NCBI GenBank assembly: GCA_050250395.1
Contig: JBFWOQ010000003.1
Location: forward strand, 124,001 to 188,000
DNA from: JAGPUQ01 sp050250395
GTDB lineage: Bacteria; Pseudomonadota; Gammaproteobacteria; Pseudomonadales; Porticoccaceae
Reading direction: 5' to 3'
DNA length: 64,000 nt
Shown here: positions 17,959 to 26,535 of the stretch, in pieces
How positions within the stretch are numbered: the stretch's first letter is position 1
How the letters are laid out: each line of letters starts with the position of its first letter
Program-made: the position numbers and the translations under genes
Notes under the pieces: generated by a model
Databases searched by the model: none
What the model saw: only the letters and a program-made list of their open reading frames with translations
What the model was told of the DNA's origin: nothing

Positions 17959-17997
17959 CCCCCGGACGGGCCTTCACTCGCGGCCCGGAGCGCGCCC

Positions 17998-18414
17998 TTG
18001 TCCGATATCGGCTTTTCCGAACTTCTGCTGGTCGTCGCGATTGCACTGATCGTGATCGGCCCCAAGCGCCTGCCGGAAGCAGCGCGTTTTCTGGGCTACT
18101 GGACCGGGAAACTCCGACGTACGCTGCACACGGCGCGCCAGGACATGGAGCGCGAGCTGGGCATCGACGACATCAAGCGCGAAGTTCACAACCAGTTGCG
18201 GCTGGAGGAACTGGACGCCGAGCGCAAACAGGTCGAGGAAACCTTCCGGAGAACCCAAAACCAGCCGCCCAAACCGCTGGCAACCCCGCCGCCGCTGGAT
18301 CCGGATACCCTGGATTTCATCGACGAAGAACCCGCGGAACCCACAACGGAAACCGGGACCGCATCCGCTCCGGAAACCGCTGCCCGCGCGGGCACCCAGT
18401 CCCCATCACCATGA
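17998..18414 (+). CDS. tatB: Sec-independent protein translocase subunit TatB
   Basis: TatB forms the substrate-receptor complex with TatC. The 138-residue protein has an N-terminal transmembrane helix (SELLLVVAIALIVIGPKRL) with the conserved Glu and GPKRLPE, an amphipathic helix and a long Pro/Glu/Thr-rich tail. It begins with a TTG codon at 17998, with CGGAG 7 bases upstream, and no ATG would preserve the membrane helix. The stop overlaps tatC (ATGA). Confidence 0.94.
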   Translation: MSDIGFSELLLVVAIALIVIGPKRLPEAARFLGYWTGKLRRTLHTARQDMERELGIDDIKREVHNQLRLEELDAERKQVEETFRRTQNQPPKPLATPPPLDPDTLDFIDEEPAEPTTETGTASAPETAARAGTQSPSP

Positions 18415-19187
18415 GCGACGCCCCGGAAACCGATCGGGAAATAACGCTGGTGGAACACCTGATCGAACTGCGGAACCGGTTGCTACGCTGCCTGCTGGGG
18501 ATCGGGCTGCTATTCGCCGGCATGTTCCCGTTTTCCAACCGCATCTACGACTATGCATCGGCGCCCCTGCGCGTCTATCTTCCGGAAGGCGCATCGATGA
18601 TCGCCACCGACGTGGCCGCGCCGTTCTTCGCTCCCATGAAGCTGACCTTTGTCGCCGCGGTCCTGGCCGCCATGCCGGTGATTCTTTACCAGGCCTGGGC
18701 CTTCATCGCACCGGGACTCTACCAACGGGAGCGGCACATCGTGCTGCCGCTGTTCGCATCGAGCGTAATGCTTTTTTACGGCGGCATGGCGTTCGCGTAC
18801 TACCTGGTGTTTCCGCTGATATTCGGGTTCTTCACCAGTGTCGGGCCGGAACACGTCGCGGTGATGACCGACATCACCCGCTATCTGGATTTCGTCCTGA
18901 AGCTGTTTTTCGCCTTCGGTTTCACTTTCCAGATCCCGGTCGCGGTGGCGATCCTGAGCTGGACGGGCCTGGTCAATCCGCAAACCCTGGCGGAAAAGCG
19001 CCCCTACGTCATCGTCGGCTGTTTTATGGTGGGAATGCTGCTGACGCCGCCCGACGTGTTCTCGCAGACCTTGCTCGCGGTACCCATGTGGTTGCTGTTC
19101 GAGCTGGGTATCCTGTGCGGACGCTGGATCTACCGCGCGAAGACTCCCGCCAACGAAACCACCGCGCTGGCCGACGAGGGCAACTGA
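18411..19187 (+). CDS. tatC: Sec-independent protein translocase subunit TatC
   Basis: TatC is the polytopic receptor that binds twin-arginine signal peptides. The 258-residue protein begins with EHLIELRNRLLRCL, the conserved N-terminal motif. It has six hydrophobic segments and the typical PFFAPMKL and FGFTFQIPVAV stretches, with a short acidic C-terminus. It overlaps tatB by four bases. It ends 13 bases from the convergent CoA-transferase gene, with no terminator visible between them. Confidence 0.97.
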   Translation: MSDAPETDREITLVEHLIELRNRLLRCLLGIGLLFAGMFPFSNRIYDYASAPLRVYLPEGASMIATDVAAPFFAPMKLTFVAAVLAAMPVILYQAWAFIAPGLYQRERHIVLPLFASSVMLFYGGMAFAYYLVFPLIFGFFTSVGPEHVAVMTDITRYLDFVLKLFFAFGFTFQIPVAVAILSWTGLVNPQTLAEKRPYVIVGCFMVGMLLTPPDVFSQTLLAVPMWLLFELGILCGRWIYRAKTPANETTALADEGN

Positions 19188-19200
19188 ACGGGCGCTTGGC

Positions 19201-20388
19201 TCAGCCGACCGCACCCGCGGCCCGCAGCGCGGCGATATCGGCTTCGGAACAACCCACCGATTTCAGCACCTCGTCGGTGTGCTCGCCCAGCGCCGGCGCC
19301 GGTCGGCGCACCGCGCAGGGCTCACCCGCGAAAATCGCCGCCGGCCGCGTCTGACGCAGGCGTCCGCCCCGCGGATCGTCGTACTCGATCAATGCGCCGG
19401 CATGACGGACACGCGGATCCTCGATCACCTCGTCGAGGCTATTCACCTTGCCGCAGGGAACCCCTTCGCGATCCATGCGCGCCACCACCTCGGCGGTGGT
19501 CAGGGTGCGCGTCCTGCCCTCAAAGGCCACCAATAGCTCGGTGTAGTTGCTGAAACGCTCGAAAATCGATGCAAACCGGCTTTCGTCGACCAGATGCGGC
19601 AATTCCAGCGCCCGACAGGCACCCTTGAACTCCTCATCACCCACCACGATGGTCGTGACGAAACCGTCGGCGGTTTGCAGCACACGATAGAACTCCGCCA
19701 GCAGCGGTTTCGGCTCAAACCCCTCGGCGCCCACGAAACCGTGGTTCCAGAAAACATCCGGCCACAGGAATTGCAGACTTGCTTCCAGCATCGATATTTG
19801 GACATGGTGGCCGCGAATGCGGCCCGACGCGCGCGCGAACAACGCCGACGAAACGGCCTGGGCGGTGGTCAACGCCGCGATCTTGTCGCTCGCAATCGTC
19901 TTCACGAGCTGCGGCGTGCCCCCATGGCCCTGAGCGGCCGCGAAACCGGCCGTCACCTGGATCACCGGATCGTAGACGCGCTGATGCGACGCCGGCCCGT
20001 CCGGACCGAAACCGGAAATCGACACATAGATGAGATCGGGATTGATGTCGTGCAGATCTTCGTACCCGTAGCCACTGCGATCGAGCGCGCCGGGGCGCGA
20101 GTTCTGCACGAACACATCGGCGGTCTTGATCAGCTCAAGCAGCGCTGGCCGCAATTGGGGATTCTTGAGATCGACGGCCAGCGAGCGCTTGTTGCGATTC
20201 ATGGCGGCGTTGTAGCCGGTCACGCCGCCGCGCACGCCACCCACGTAACGCGAAGGGTCGCCGCGGCCCACGGTTTCAAGCCGGATCACATCGGCGCCCT
20301 GATCCGCCAGAATCCCGGTAGCAAAAGGCCCTGAAGCATTGGTGGTCACTTCAACGATACGAATGCCTTTGAGTGGTTCCACGGTCAT
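19201..20388 (-). CDS. Family III CoA-transferase (CaiB/BaiF)
   Basis: The 395-residue protein belongs to the CaiB/BaiF family, which moves CoA between carboxylic acids. The N-terminal region has GPFATGILADQGADVIRLE. The catalytic aspartate is expected at D140 in RVYDPVIQVTAG, and the C-terminal part ends in the usual LGEHTDEVL segment. Its substrate cannot be read from sequence. It is clearly more distant from the four CoA-transferases at 36-41 kb than those are from one another. It is followed on the same strand by a DUF3094 protein and an acyl-CoA dehydrogenase, suggesting acyl-CoA catabolism. Confidence 0.92.
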   Translation of the reverse strand: MTVEPLKGIRIVEVTTNASGPFATGILADQGADVIRLETVGRGDPSRYVGGVRGGVTGYNAAMNRNKRSLAVDLKNPQLRPALLELIKTADVFVQNSRPGALDRSGYGYEDLHDINPDLIYVSISGFGPDGPASHQRVYDPVIQVTAGFAAAQGHGGTPQLVKTIASDKIAALTTAQAVSSALFARASGRIRGHHVQISMLEASLQFLWPDVFWNHGFVGAEGFEPKPLLAEFYRVLQTADGFVTTIVVGDEEFKGACRALELPHLVDESRFASIFERFSNYTELLVAFEGRTRTLTTAEVVARMDREGVPCGKVNSLDEVIEDPRVRHAGALIEYDDPRGGRLRQTRPAAIFAGEPCAVRRPAPALGEHTDEVLKSVGCSEADIAALRAAGAVG

Positions 20389-20513
20389 TTCTCCGCGAGT
20401 TATGGTTACTGCGCTCTACCCACCCCCGCTGCGACTCAATCCCCCGCTGCGTCCCTCCCTTGTCAGCGGACCGGGTGCATCGGGCACACCCGGTCGCCAC
20501 GGTTCGATGGACT

Positions 20514-20699
20514 TCAGAGCGCTCCCATCGTCCAGGCGAACAGCAGCGCAAAACCGCTGATCACACTGACGACGATCCACAATACCAGCAGCAAGCGCAG
20601 CGGACGGAATGGCTGGCGCTCGACCCGATGAATCGGGGAATTGAGATATTCCCGCACCCGCGCGAGATCGTCTTCCGACAACTTGGGCTTCTCGATCAT
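20514..20699 (-). CDS. DUF3094 family small membrane protein
   Basis: The 61-residue protein starts MIEKPKLSEDDLARVREYL. It has a short charged N-terminal helix, a PIHRVERQPFRP linker and one transmembrane helix (about 36-58). This pattern matches the DUF3094 proteins of Pseudomonas and relatives, whose function is unknown. The start at 20699 is preferred over an in-frame ATG 27 bases upstream because it fits the family N-terminus. It lies 39 bases after the acyl-CoA dehydrogenase stop. Confidence 0.75.
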   Translation of the reverse strand: MIEKPKLSEDDLARVREYLNSPIHRVERQPFRPLRLLLVLWIVVSVISGFALLFAWTMGAL

Positions 20700-20738
20700 C
20701 GTACAGCTCCGCCGCAGGGCTCCCACGAGCCCGGAACG

Positions 20739-22541
20739 TCATTCGAGCAAAAAGGCCTGCTCGCTCATCGCCATCAGTGGTCCGGCACCGGTCGCCATGG
20801 TCGCCACCAGGGTGCGGGTACGGGGCAAAATTTTCTGGTAGTAAAACGCGGCGGTTTGCAGCTTCGCCCGATAGAACTCGGTCTCCGCGGTGCCCGCGGC
20901 GAGCGCGGCATTCGCCACCCGCACGGCCCGCGCCCATAGGTACGCCAGCGACACGTAGCCAGCGTACATCAGATAGTCGAACGCGGCGGCGCCCATCTCT
21001 TCCGGATCCTTCAGGGTGCGGGCACCGATGTCCCGGGTGATCTGTTCCCACTCCGCCACCAGCTCCGCCAGCGGTTGCACAAAGGGTTGCAGCGCCGGAT
21101 CGTCCGCACAGTCGCGGCAAAAGGCGCCGATGCGCTGGAGATGGGGTGCAAGCACGGCACCCTGCGTGGCCAGCACTTTGCGCCCGAGCAAATCAATCGC
21201 CTGGATGCCGTTGGTGCCCTCGTAGATCATGGCGATGCGGGCATCGCGCAGATTCTGCTCCATGCCCCACTCGCGGATATAGCCGTGGCCGCCCAGCACC
21301 TGGATGCCGAGGCTGGCGGCTTCGAATCCGAGTTCGGTGCAAAACGCCTTGGCGATGGGCGTCAGCAACGCCAGCATGTCCTCGCCCTCTTGGCGTTCCG
21401 CGGGATCCTCGGCCAGATAGGCAATATCCACTTCCCGAGCCAGGTACTGAATCAGGAGCCGGGTGCCTTCCGCGAAGGCCTTGATGGTGAGCAGCATGCG
21501 TCGCACATCGGGATGCACAATGATGGGATCGGCGGCACCGGCGGGATTCTTCGGCCCGCTCAGCGAGCGCATCTGCAAGCGCTCGCGGGCGTAGCGCACC
21601 GCGCCCTGCAGCGCGCGTTCGGAGTGGGCCACGCCCTGCACGGCAGTGCCGATACGCGCGATGTTCATGAAGGTGAACATCGCGTTCAGGCCGCGATTGG
21701 GTTCGCCGAGCAGAAAGCCGCTCGCGTTATCGAAGTTGATGACCGCGGTGGCGTTGCCGTGAATGCCCATCTTGTGTTCGAGCGAACCGCAGGAAACGCC
21801 GTTGGCGGCGCCCGCGTTGCCGGCCGCGTCGGGCAGCCGCTTGGGTACCGCGAACAGCGAAATACCCTTGGTACCGGGCGGTGCATCGGGGAGTCGCGCC
21901 AATACGATATGGACGATGTTTTCCGCCATATCGTGCTCGCCGGAGGAGATGAAGATCTTGGTGCCGTTGATGCGGTAGCTGCCGTCGGCCTGGGGATCGG
22001 CGCGGGTGCGCAGCAAACCCAGGTCGGTACCGGCGTGGGATTCGGTCAGACACATGGTCGCCGTCCACTCGCCCGAAATGGTTTTCGGAAGATAGATTTT
22101 TTTCAGCTCCTCACTGGCGTGGGCGGTGATGGTGAGCCGTCCGCCCTTGGCCAGAAAGGGGTACATGCTCCAACCCCAGTTGGCGGAACCGACGAACTCG
22201 TTGAGCACGCTCTCCAGGGAGGGCGGCAAACCCTGCCCACCGTATTCCACCGGGCCGGTGAGCGCGGGCCAGCCGCCCGCCATGTACTTGGCATAGGCAT
22301 CCCGGAAGCCCGCCGGGGTACGCACGCCCTCCGGGCTCCAGGTACAGCCCTCTTCGTCGCCGCTGCGCCACAGCGGGGCGATTTCTTCTTCGCACAGCTT
22401 GGCAACCGCCTCGTAGATGGCGGTCGCCAGTTCGGCATTCATCTCTTCGCAGCCGGGCAGCCGCCGCCACAGGGCGGGAAAATCCAGCACCTCCTCGCGG
22501 ACGAACTGCATGTCCCGAACCGGCACCTTGTAATCCGACAT
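20739..22541 (-). CDS. Acyl-CoA dehydrogenase, 600-residue DmdC/FadE-like type
   Basis: This FAD enzyme introduces a 2,3-double bond into an acyl-CoA. The 600-residue length and the extra C-terminal domain place it in the group that includes the 3-methylmercaptopropionyl-CoA dehydrogenase DmdC, but the substrate is unknown. CLTESHAGTDLG (FAD/substrate region) is visible, and the catalytic glutamate is expected at residue 441 in YEGTNGIQAIDLLGRK. Two adjacent ATGs exist. The second (22541) has GGAG at a 7-base spacing and is preferred over 22544. Confidence 0.93.
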   Translation of the reverse strand: MSDYKVPVRDMQFVREEVLDFPALWRRLPGCEEMNAELATAIYEAVAKLCEEEIAPLWRSGDEEGCTWSPEGVRTPAGFRDAYAKYMAGGWPALTGPVEYGGQGLPPSLESVLNEFVGSANWGWSMYPFLAKGGRLTITAHASEELKKIYLPKTISGEWTATMCLTESHAGTDLGLLRTRADPQADGSYRINGTKIFISSGEHDMAENIVHIVLARLPDAPPGTKGISLFAVPKRLPDAAGNAGAANGVSCGSLEHKMGIHGNATAVINFDNASGFLLGEPNRGLNAMFTFMNIARIGTAVQGVAHSERALQGAVRYARERLQMRSLSGPKNPAGAADPIIVHPDVRRMLLTIKAFAEGTRLLIQYLAREVDIAYLAEDPAERQEGEDMLALLTPIAKAFCTELGFEAASLGIQVLGGHGYIREWGMEQNLRDARIAMIYEGTNGIQAIDLLGRKVLATQGAVLAPHLQRIGAFCRDCADDPALQPFVQPLAELVAEWEQITRDIGARTLKDPEEMGAAAFDYLMYAGYVSLAYLWARAVRVANAALAAGTAETEFYRAKLQTAAFYYQKILPRTRTLVATMATGAGPLMAMSEQAFLLE

Positions 22542-22638
22542 CATCGATCTCCAGGTTCATTGGCGCGCCCAGTTTAGGCAAGCTTGGCGGCAGGGAACAG
22601 CGCTCGCCGGCGGTTTACGGCGACTCCCCGGATCAGAT

Positions 22639-23823
22639 TCAGCGGCGATCCACTGGCGCGACGCGCCAGGCAACGGCGAGCGCGTCCACCAAGGCGTCCA
22701 CCTGCGCCGCGCTGTGCGCCGCGCTGAGCGCGATGCGCAGCCGGGCCGTACCCCGCGGCACCGTCGGCGGGCGGATGGCACCCACCCAGTAGCCCGCCTC
22801 GCGCAGCCGCGCGGCGATGGCCTGCACGCGCCCGTCGTCGCCGACCGGCACCGGCTGGATGGGCGTCGACGACGGCAGCAGCGGGATCCCCAGCGCCGCG
22901 GCGCCGCTGCGAAACCGCGCGATCAATGCGCGCAGACGATCGCGGCGCCAGCCCTCGTCCCGCACCAGGCGCAGACTGGCCCGGCTGGCGGCGGCCACCG
23001 CGGGCGGCAACGCCGTAGTGTAGATATAAGTGCGTCCGAACTGGATCAGCGTCTCGATCAGTGCCTCGCTGCCGGCGACAAAGGCGCCGAAGGTACCAAA
23101 GGCCTTGCCGAGGGTGCCGATCAGAATCGGCACTTCATCGAGGCCGAGTCCCAGTTCCTCGACGATGCCGCCACCACCGCGGCCCAGCACGCCGAAACCG
23201 TGGGCGTCGTCGACCATCAGCCAAGCGCCGCGCCCGTCGGCACGGGCCGCCAGCTCGCGCAGCGGCGCCAGGTCGCCGTCCATGCTGAAGACACCATCGG
23301 TGGCGATCAGGCGGCGGCGCGGCCCGGTGGGCGCAAGCAGGCGGTCGAGAGCATCCAGATCGCCGTGGGGATAGCGTTCGAAGCACGCGCGGCAGAGAAA
23401 GCCGCCGTCCAGCAGCGAGGCATGGTTGAGGTGGTCTTGCAGCAGCAGATCGCCCGGCCCCATGAGGGCGTTGATGACGCCCATATTGGCCATATAGCCG
23501 GTCGAGAACAGCAGCGCCCGCGGCCGCCCGGTAAAAGCGGCGAGTTCCTCTTCCAGAGCCTGGTGCTCGCGACCGTGGCCGCTGATGAGATGGGAAGCGC
23601 CGCTGCCCACCCCGAATGTTTCGGCGGCGCACACGAAGGCGGCAATGACTTCGGGGTGATTGGCGAGCCCCAGGTAGTCGTTGCTCGCGAAGTTGACACA
23701 GGCGCTCCCTTCGACGCGCACTTGCGCGCCTTGCGGAGTCTCCAGGGTCAGGCGCCGGCGATAGAGCTTCTCGACCCGGCGCGCATCCAGGGCGGCACCC
23801 AGCTCAGGGTCGGGCGAGGTCAC
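22639..23823 (-). CDS. bioF: 8-amino-7-oxononanoate synthase
   Basis: BioF is the PLP enzyme that condenses pimeloyl-CoA/ACP with alanine in biotin synthesis. The 394-residue protein shows NDYLGLANHP, SGHGREHQALE and MVDDAHGFGVLG, and the PLP-lysine motif GTLGKAFGTFGAFVAG. The start is a GTG at 23823 that overlaps the bioB stop (GTGA). A 763-residue ORF running through bioB in another frame is an artefact. It is the second gene of a bioB-bioF operon. Confidence 0.95.
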   Translation of the reverse strand: MTSPDPELGAALDARRVEKLYRRRLTLETPQGAQVRVEGSACVNFASNDYLGLANHPEVIAAFVCAAETFGVGSGASHLISGHGREHQALEEELAAFTGRPRALLFSTGYMANMGVINALMGPGDLLLQDHLNHASLLDGGFLCRACFERYPHGDLDALDRLLAPTGPRRRLIATDGVFSMDGDLAPLRELAARADGRGAWLMVDDAHGFGVLGRGGGGIVEELGLGLDEVPILIGTLGKAFGTFGAFVAGSEALIETLIQFGRTYIYTTALPPAVAAASRASLRLVRDEGWRRDRLRALIARFRSGAAALGIPLLPSSTPIQPVPVGDDGRVQAIAARLREAGYWVGAIRPPTVPRGTARLRIALSAAHSAAQVDALVDALAVAWRVAPVDRR

Positions 23824-24854
23824 CCGGCGCGGGCCGCCGCGTCGTACCAGAGTCCGGCGGGAGCCTGGTTTTGATACCGGGAAATGTCCGCCGGCGGTGC
23901 GCCCGGGCCGGCCTCGGGTCGGATGCCCAGCCGGGCAAACAATATGCGGTCCGCATCGGCATCCGGATTGGGCGTGGTGAGCAGTTTCTCGCCATAGAAA
24001 ATCGAGTTGGCGCCAGCAAAGAACGCCAGCGCCTGGGTCTGCTCGTTCATGGACTCGCGACCGGCGGACAGCCGCACATGGGACGCCGGCATCAGAATGC
24101 GCGCGACCGCGATGGTGCGGACGAAGTCGAACGGATCCAGCGCCTGGGCATCCGCGAGCGGCGTTCCGGCGACCGGCACCAGTTGATTGATGGGCACGGA
24201 TTCCGGGTGGACCGGCAGGTTGGCAAGCTGTACCAGCAGCGCAGCGCGATCCGCGAGGGCCTCGCCCATGCCGAGAATGCCGCCGGCGCACACCTTCATG
24301 CCCGCGCGGCGCACCCGGTCGAGCGTCTCCAGCCGATCCTGGTAAGTGCGGGTGGTGATGATCTCGCCATAGTATTCCGGCGAGGTATCCAGATTGTGGT
24401 TGTAGTAGTCGAGGCCCGCAGCGGCCAGCGCCCGCGACTGGGTTTCGGACAGCATGCCGAGCGTCATGCAGGTCTCCAAACCCAGCGCCTTGACCTCGCG
24501 GACCATGTCGAGGACCGCAGGCAGATCGCGGTCGTGGGGGGAGCGCCAAGCGGCACCCATGCAGAAACGGGTGGCGCCCTGGGCGCGTGCGGCACGGGCG
24601 CGCTCGACCACGGCGGCCAGTTCGAGCAGCTTTTCGCGCTCGAGGCCGGTGTCGTAACGGGCGCTCTGGGGGCAGTATTTGCAATCTTCGGGACAGGCGC
24701 CGGTCTTGATCGACAACAGCGTGCTCACCTGGACGCAATTGGGATCGAAGTGCTGCCGGTGAACGGTTTGCGCACGGAACAGCAAGTCGCTGAAGGGCAG
24801 TGCGAACAGCGCCAGGGCTTCGTCTCGGGTCCAGTCGTGGCGGATCGCGGTCAT
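23820..24854 (-). CDS. bioB: Biotin synthase
   Basis: BioB is the radical-SAM enzyme that inserts sulfur into dethiobiotin, the last step of biotin synthesis. The 344-residue protein has the CxxxCxxC cluster motif CPEDCKYC, FCMGAAWRSPHDRDL, and YYNHNLDTSPEYYGEIITTR. The second-cluster region includes RLSAGRESMNEQTQALAFFAGANSIF. The gene lies divergent from comF, with a BirA-like operator 60-92 bases upstream of its start. bioA, bioC and bioD are not in this window. Confidence 0.97.
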   Translation of the reverse strand: MTAIRHDWTRDEALALFALPFSDLLFRAQTVHRQHFDPNCVQVSTLLSIKTGACPEDCKYCPQSARYDTGLEREKLLELAAVVERARAARAQGATRFCMGAAWRSPHDRDLPAVLDMVREVKALGLETCMTLGMLSETQSRALAAAGLDYYNHNLDTSPEYYGEIITTRTYQDRLETLDRVRRAGMKVCAGGILGMGEALADRAALLVQLANLPVHPESVPINQLVPVAGTPLADAQALDPFDFVRTIAVARILMPASHVRLSAGRESMNEQTQALAFFAGANSIFYGEKLLTTPNPDADADRILFARLGIRPEAGPGAPPADISRYQNQAPAGLWYDAAARAG

Positions 24855-24914
24855 CGGGAAGTCTCGGGTTGCGCGGCGGGAAGGATCGGGGAATCATAGC
24901 CGCGGACACCCCGC

Positions 24915-24945
24915 TGTCAACCACAACCAAGGACCGCGGTTAACG
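24915..24945. promoter_or_regulatory. Probable BirA (biotin repressor) operator
   Basis: The two half-sites TGTCAACC (24915-24922) and GGTTAACG (24938-24945) are an inverted pair separated by 15 bases. The established BirA signal is TGTTAACC-N14/15-GGTTAACA (TGTAAACC/GGTTTACA in enterics), so each half-site differs at one base. It lies in the 109-base gap between bioB (minus) and comF (plus), where biotin repression of bioBF would be expected. Confidence 0.7.
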
Positions 24946-24963
24946 ACCGTCAGGATCGCACGG

Positions 24964-25653
24964 ATGCACCCTGTCTCCTTCACGCTGTTCCCCGGCCGCT
25001 GCCTGCTGTGCGGCAACCCGAGCCGCCGCGCGCTCGATCTGTGCGCGCCCTGCGAAACCGGCCTGCCCTATCTCGACAGCGCCTGCGGGCAATGCGCCCT
25101 GCCGTTGCCCGCCCCGGGCGTCTGTGCCCGGTGCCAGCAGCACCCGCCCCCGTATGCGATCAGCCTGGTGCCCTGCCGTCACGCCTTTCCGGTCGATCAG
25201 ATGATCCAGCGCTTGAAATACGGCGGCGAACTGGCGCAGGCCGCGCCCTTGGCGCGCCTGTTGATTACGGCGTTGCGGCGCCGCCCGGAAGTTCTGCCCC
25301 AGGCGCTGGTGCCCGTCCCGCTACACTGGCGGCGGCAGGCAGCGCGGGGGTTCAATCAGGCGCTGGAGCTGGCACGCCAACTCGGCAAATCCCTGGCCAT
25401 TCCAGTACGCACCGATCTGGTCCACCGCACCCGCGCCACCCCGCCTCAGGTCGGCATGGCGCGGACCGAACGCCGCCGCAACCTCGCGGGCGCCTTCGCA
25501 GCGAGCGCAGCGCCCATACCAGAGCACATCGCGCTGATCGACGATGTCATCACCACGGGCAGTACCATGGAAGCGCTCGCCCGCTGCCTCGGGCAAGCCG
25601 GCGCGGCGCGGATCGAGGTCTGGGCCATCAGCCGCGCCCTGTTGGCAAATTAG
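24964..25653 (+). CDS. comF: ComF family phosphoribosyltransferase-like protein
   Basis: ComF/GntX-type proteins are linked to DNA uptake and use. The 229-residue protein has an N-terminal zinc-finger region with four CxxC pairs (CLLC, CAPC, CGQC, CARC). A phosphoribosyltransferase fold follows with VPVPLHWRRQAARGFNQA and the PRPP loop IDDVITTGST. In many gammaproteobacteria this gene lies next to the bio genes. It begins 19 bases after the BirA-like operator and is followed by cysE after 24 bases. Confidence 0.9.
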   Translation: MHPVSFTLFPGRCLLCGNPSRRALDLCAPCETGLPYLDSACGQCALPLPAPGVCARCQQHPPPYAISLVPCRHAFPVDQMIQRLKYGGELAQAAPLARLLITALRRRPEVLPQALVPVPLHWRRQAARGFNQALELARQLGKSLAIPVRTDLVHRTRATPPQVGMARTERRRNLAGAFAASAAPIPEHIALIDDVITTGSTMEALARCLGQAGAARIEVWAISRALLAN

Positions 25654-25677
25654 CGCGACCGACCGGATAATGCCGCT

Positions 25678-26517
25678 ATGACGCGCCCCTATCGACAACG
25701 CAACTCCGCCAGCCCGCAGGACAACTCCTGCAACGAATCCCTGTGGCAGACGGTGGTCGCCGAAGTCCGCGAACAGGTCGACGCGGAACCCCTGCTGGCC
25801 AGCTTTCTGCACAGCACGATCCTGAACCACCGGGATCTGTCCGCCGCACTCAGCTTCCACCTTGCCAACAAGCTGCACAGCGACATCACTCCCGCGCTGA
25901 TGCTGCGGGAGATTTTCGACGGCGCCTTTGGCTGCCAGCCCGACATCATCGACAGCGCGCGCTGCGACATCATCGCCACCTACGAGCGCGACTCCGCCTG
26001 CCGGGATTTCTCGACCCCGTTGCTCTACTTCAAGGGTTTTCATGCGCTGACCGCGCATCGGGTATCCCACTGGCTGTGGCAAAACCGGCACCGCAACCTG
26101 GCGCTGGTGCTGCAAAACCGCATCTCGGTAACCTTCGGCGTGGACATCCACCCGGCGGCCCGCATCGGCAAGGGTATTTTGCTGGATCACGCCACCGGCC
26201 TTGTGATCGGCGAAACCGCCGTGGTCGAGGACGGCGTCTCCCTCATGCAGTCGGTGACCCTGGGCGGCACCGGCAAGGAGACCGGCGACCGCCATCCCAA
26301 GATCCGCCGCGGCGTCCTGATCGGACCGGGCGCGAAGATCCTCGGCAATATCGAAGTCGGCGCCGGCGCCAAGATCATCGCCGCCAGCGTGGTCTTGCAA
26401 TCGGTCCCGGCACACGCCATCGCCGCCGGGGTGCCCGCACGGGTCATCGGGACCATCGCCGATGAACCCGCAAGCAGGATGGATCACGGCCTTGAAGGTT
26501 GTAACGGCATCCAGTAG
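25678..26517 (+). CDS. cysE: Serine O-acetyltransferase
   Basis: CysE makes O-acetylserine from serine and acetyl-CoA, the first step of cysteine synthesis. The 279-residue protein has the helical N-terminal domain. The active-site region is KGFHALTAHRVSHWLW with VDIHPAARIGKG. A left-handed hexapeptide-repeat domain (TLGGTGKETGDRHPKIRRG and following) and a short tail that ends GCNGIQ complete it. It is convergent with epmA, with only 18 bases between the stops. Confidence 0.96.
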   Translation: MTRPYRQRNSASPQDNSCNESLWQTVVAEVREQVDAEPLLASFLHSTILNHRDLSAALSFHLANKLHSDITPALMLREIFDGAFGCQPDIIDSARCDIIATYERDSACRDFSTPLLYFKGFHALTAHRVSHWLWQNRHRNLALVLQNRISVTFGVDIHPAARIGKGILLDHATGLVIGETAVVEDGVSLMQSVTLGGTGKETGDRHPKIRRGVLIGPGAKILGNIEVGAGAKIIAASVVLQSVPAHAIAAGVPARVIGTIADEPASRMDHGLEGCNGIQ

Positions 26518-26535
26518 CCGCTTGTTGCCAAGCCG

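Noticed and set aside
22639..24930. 763-residue ORF spanning bioF and bioB as a fusion
   Set aside because: Only its C-terminal part is BioF. The first part reads bioB in the wrong frame, and a GTG at 23823 coupled to the bioB stop explains bioF.
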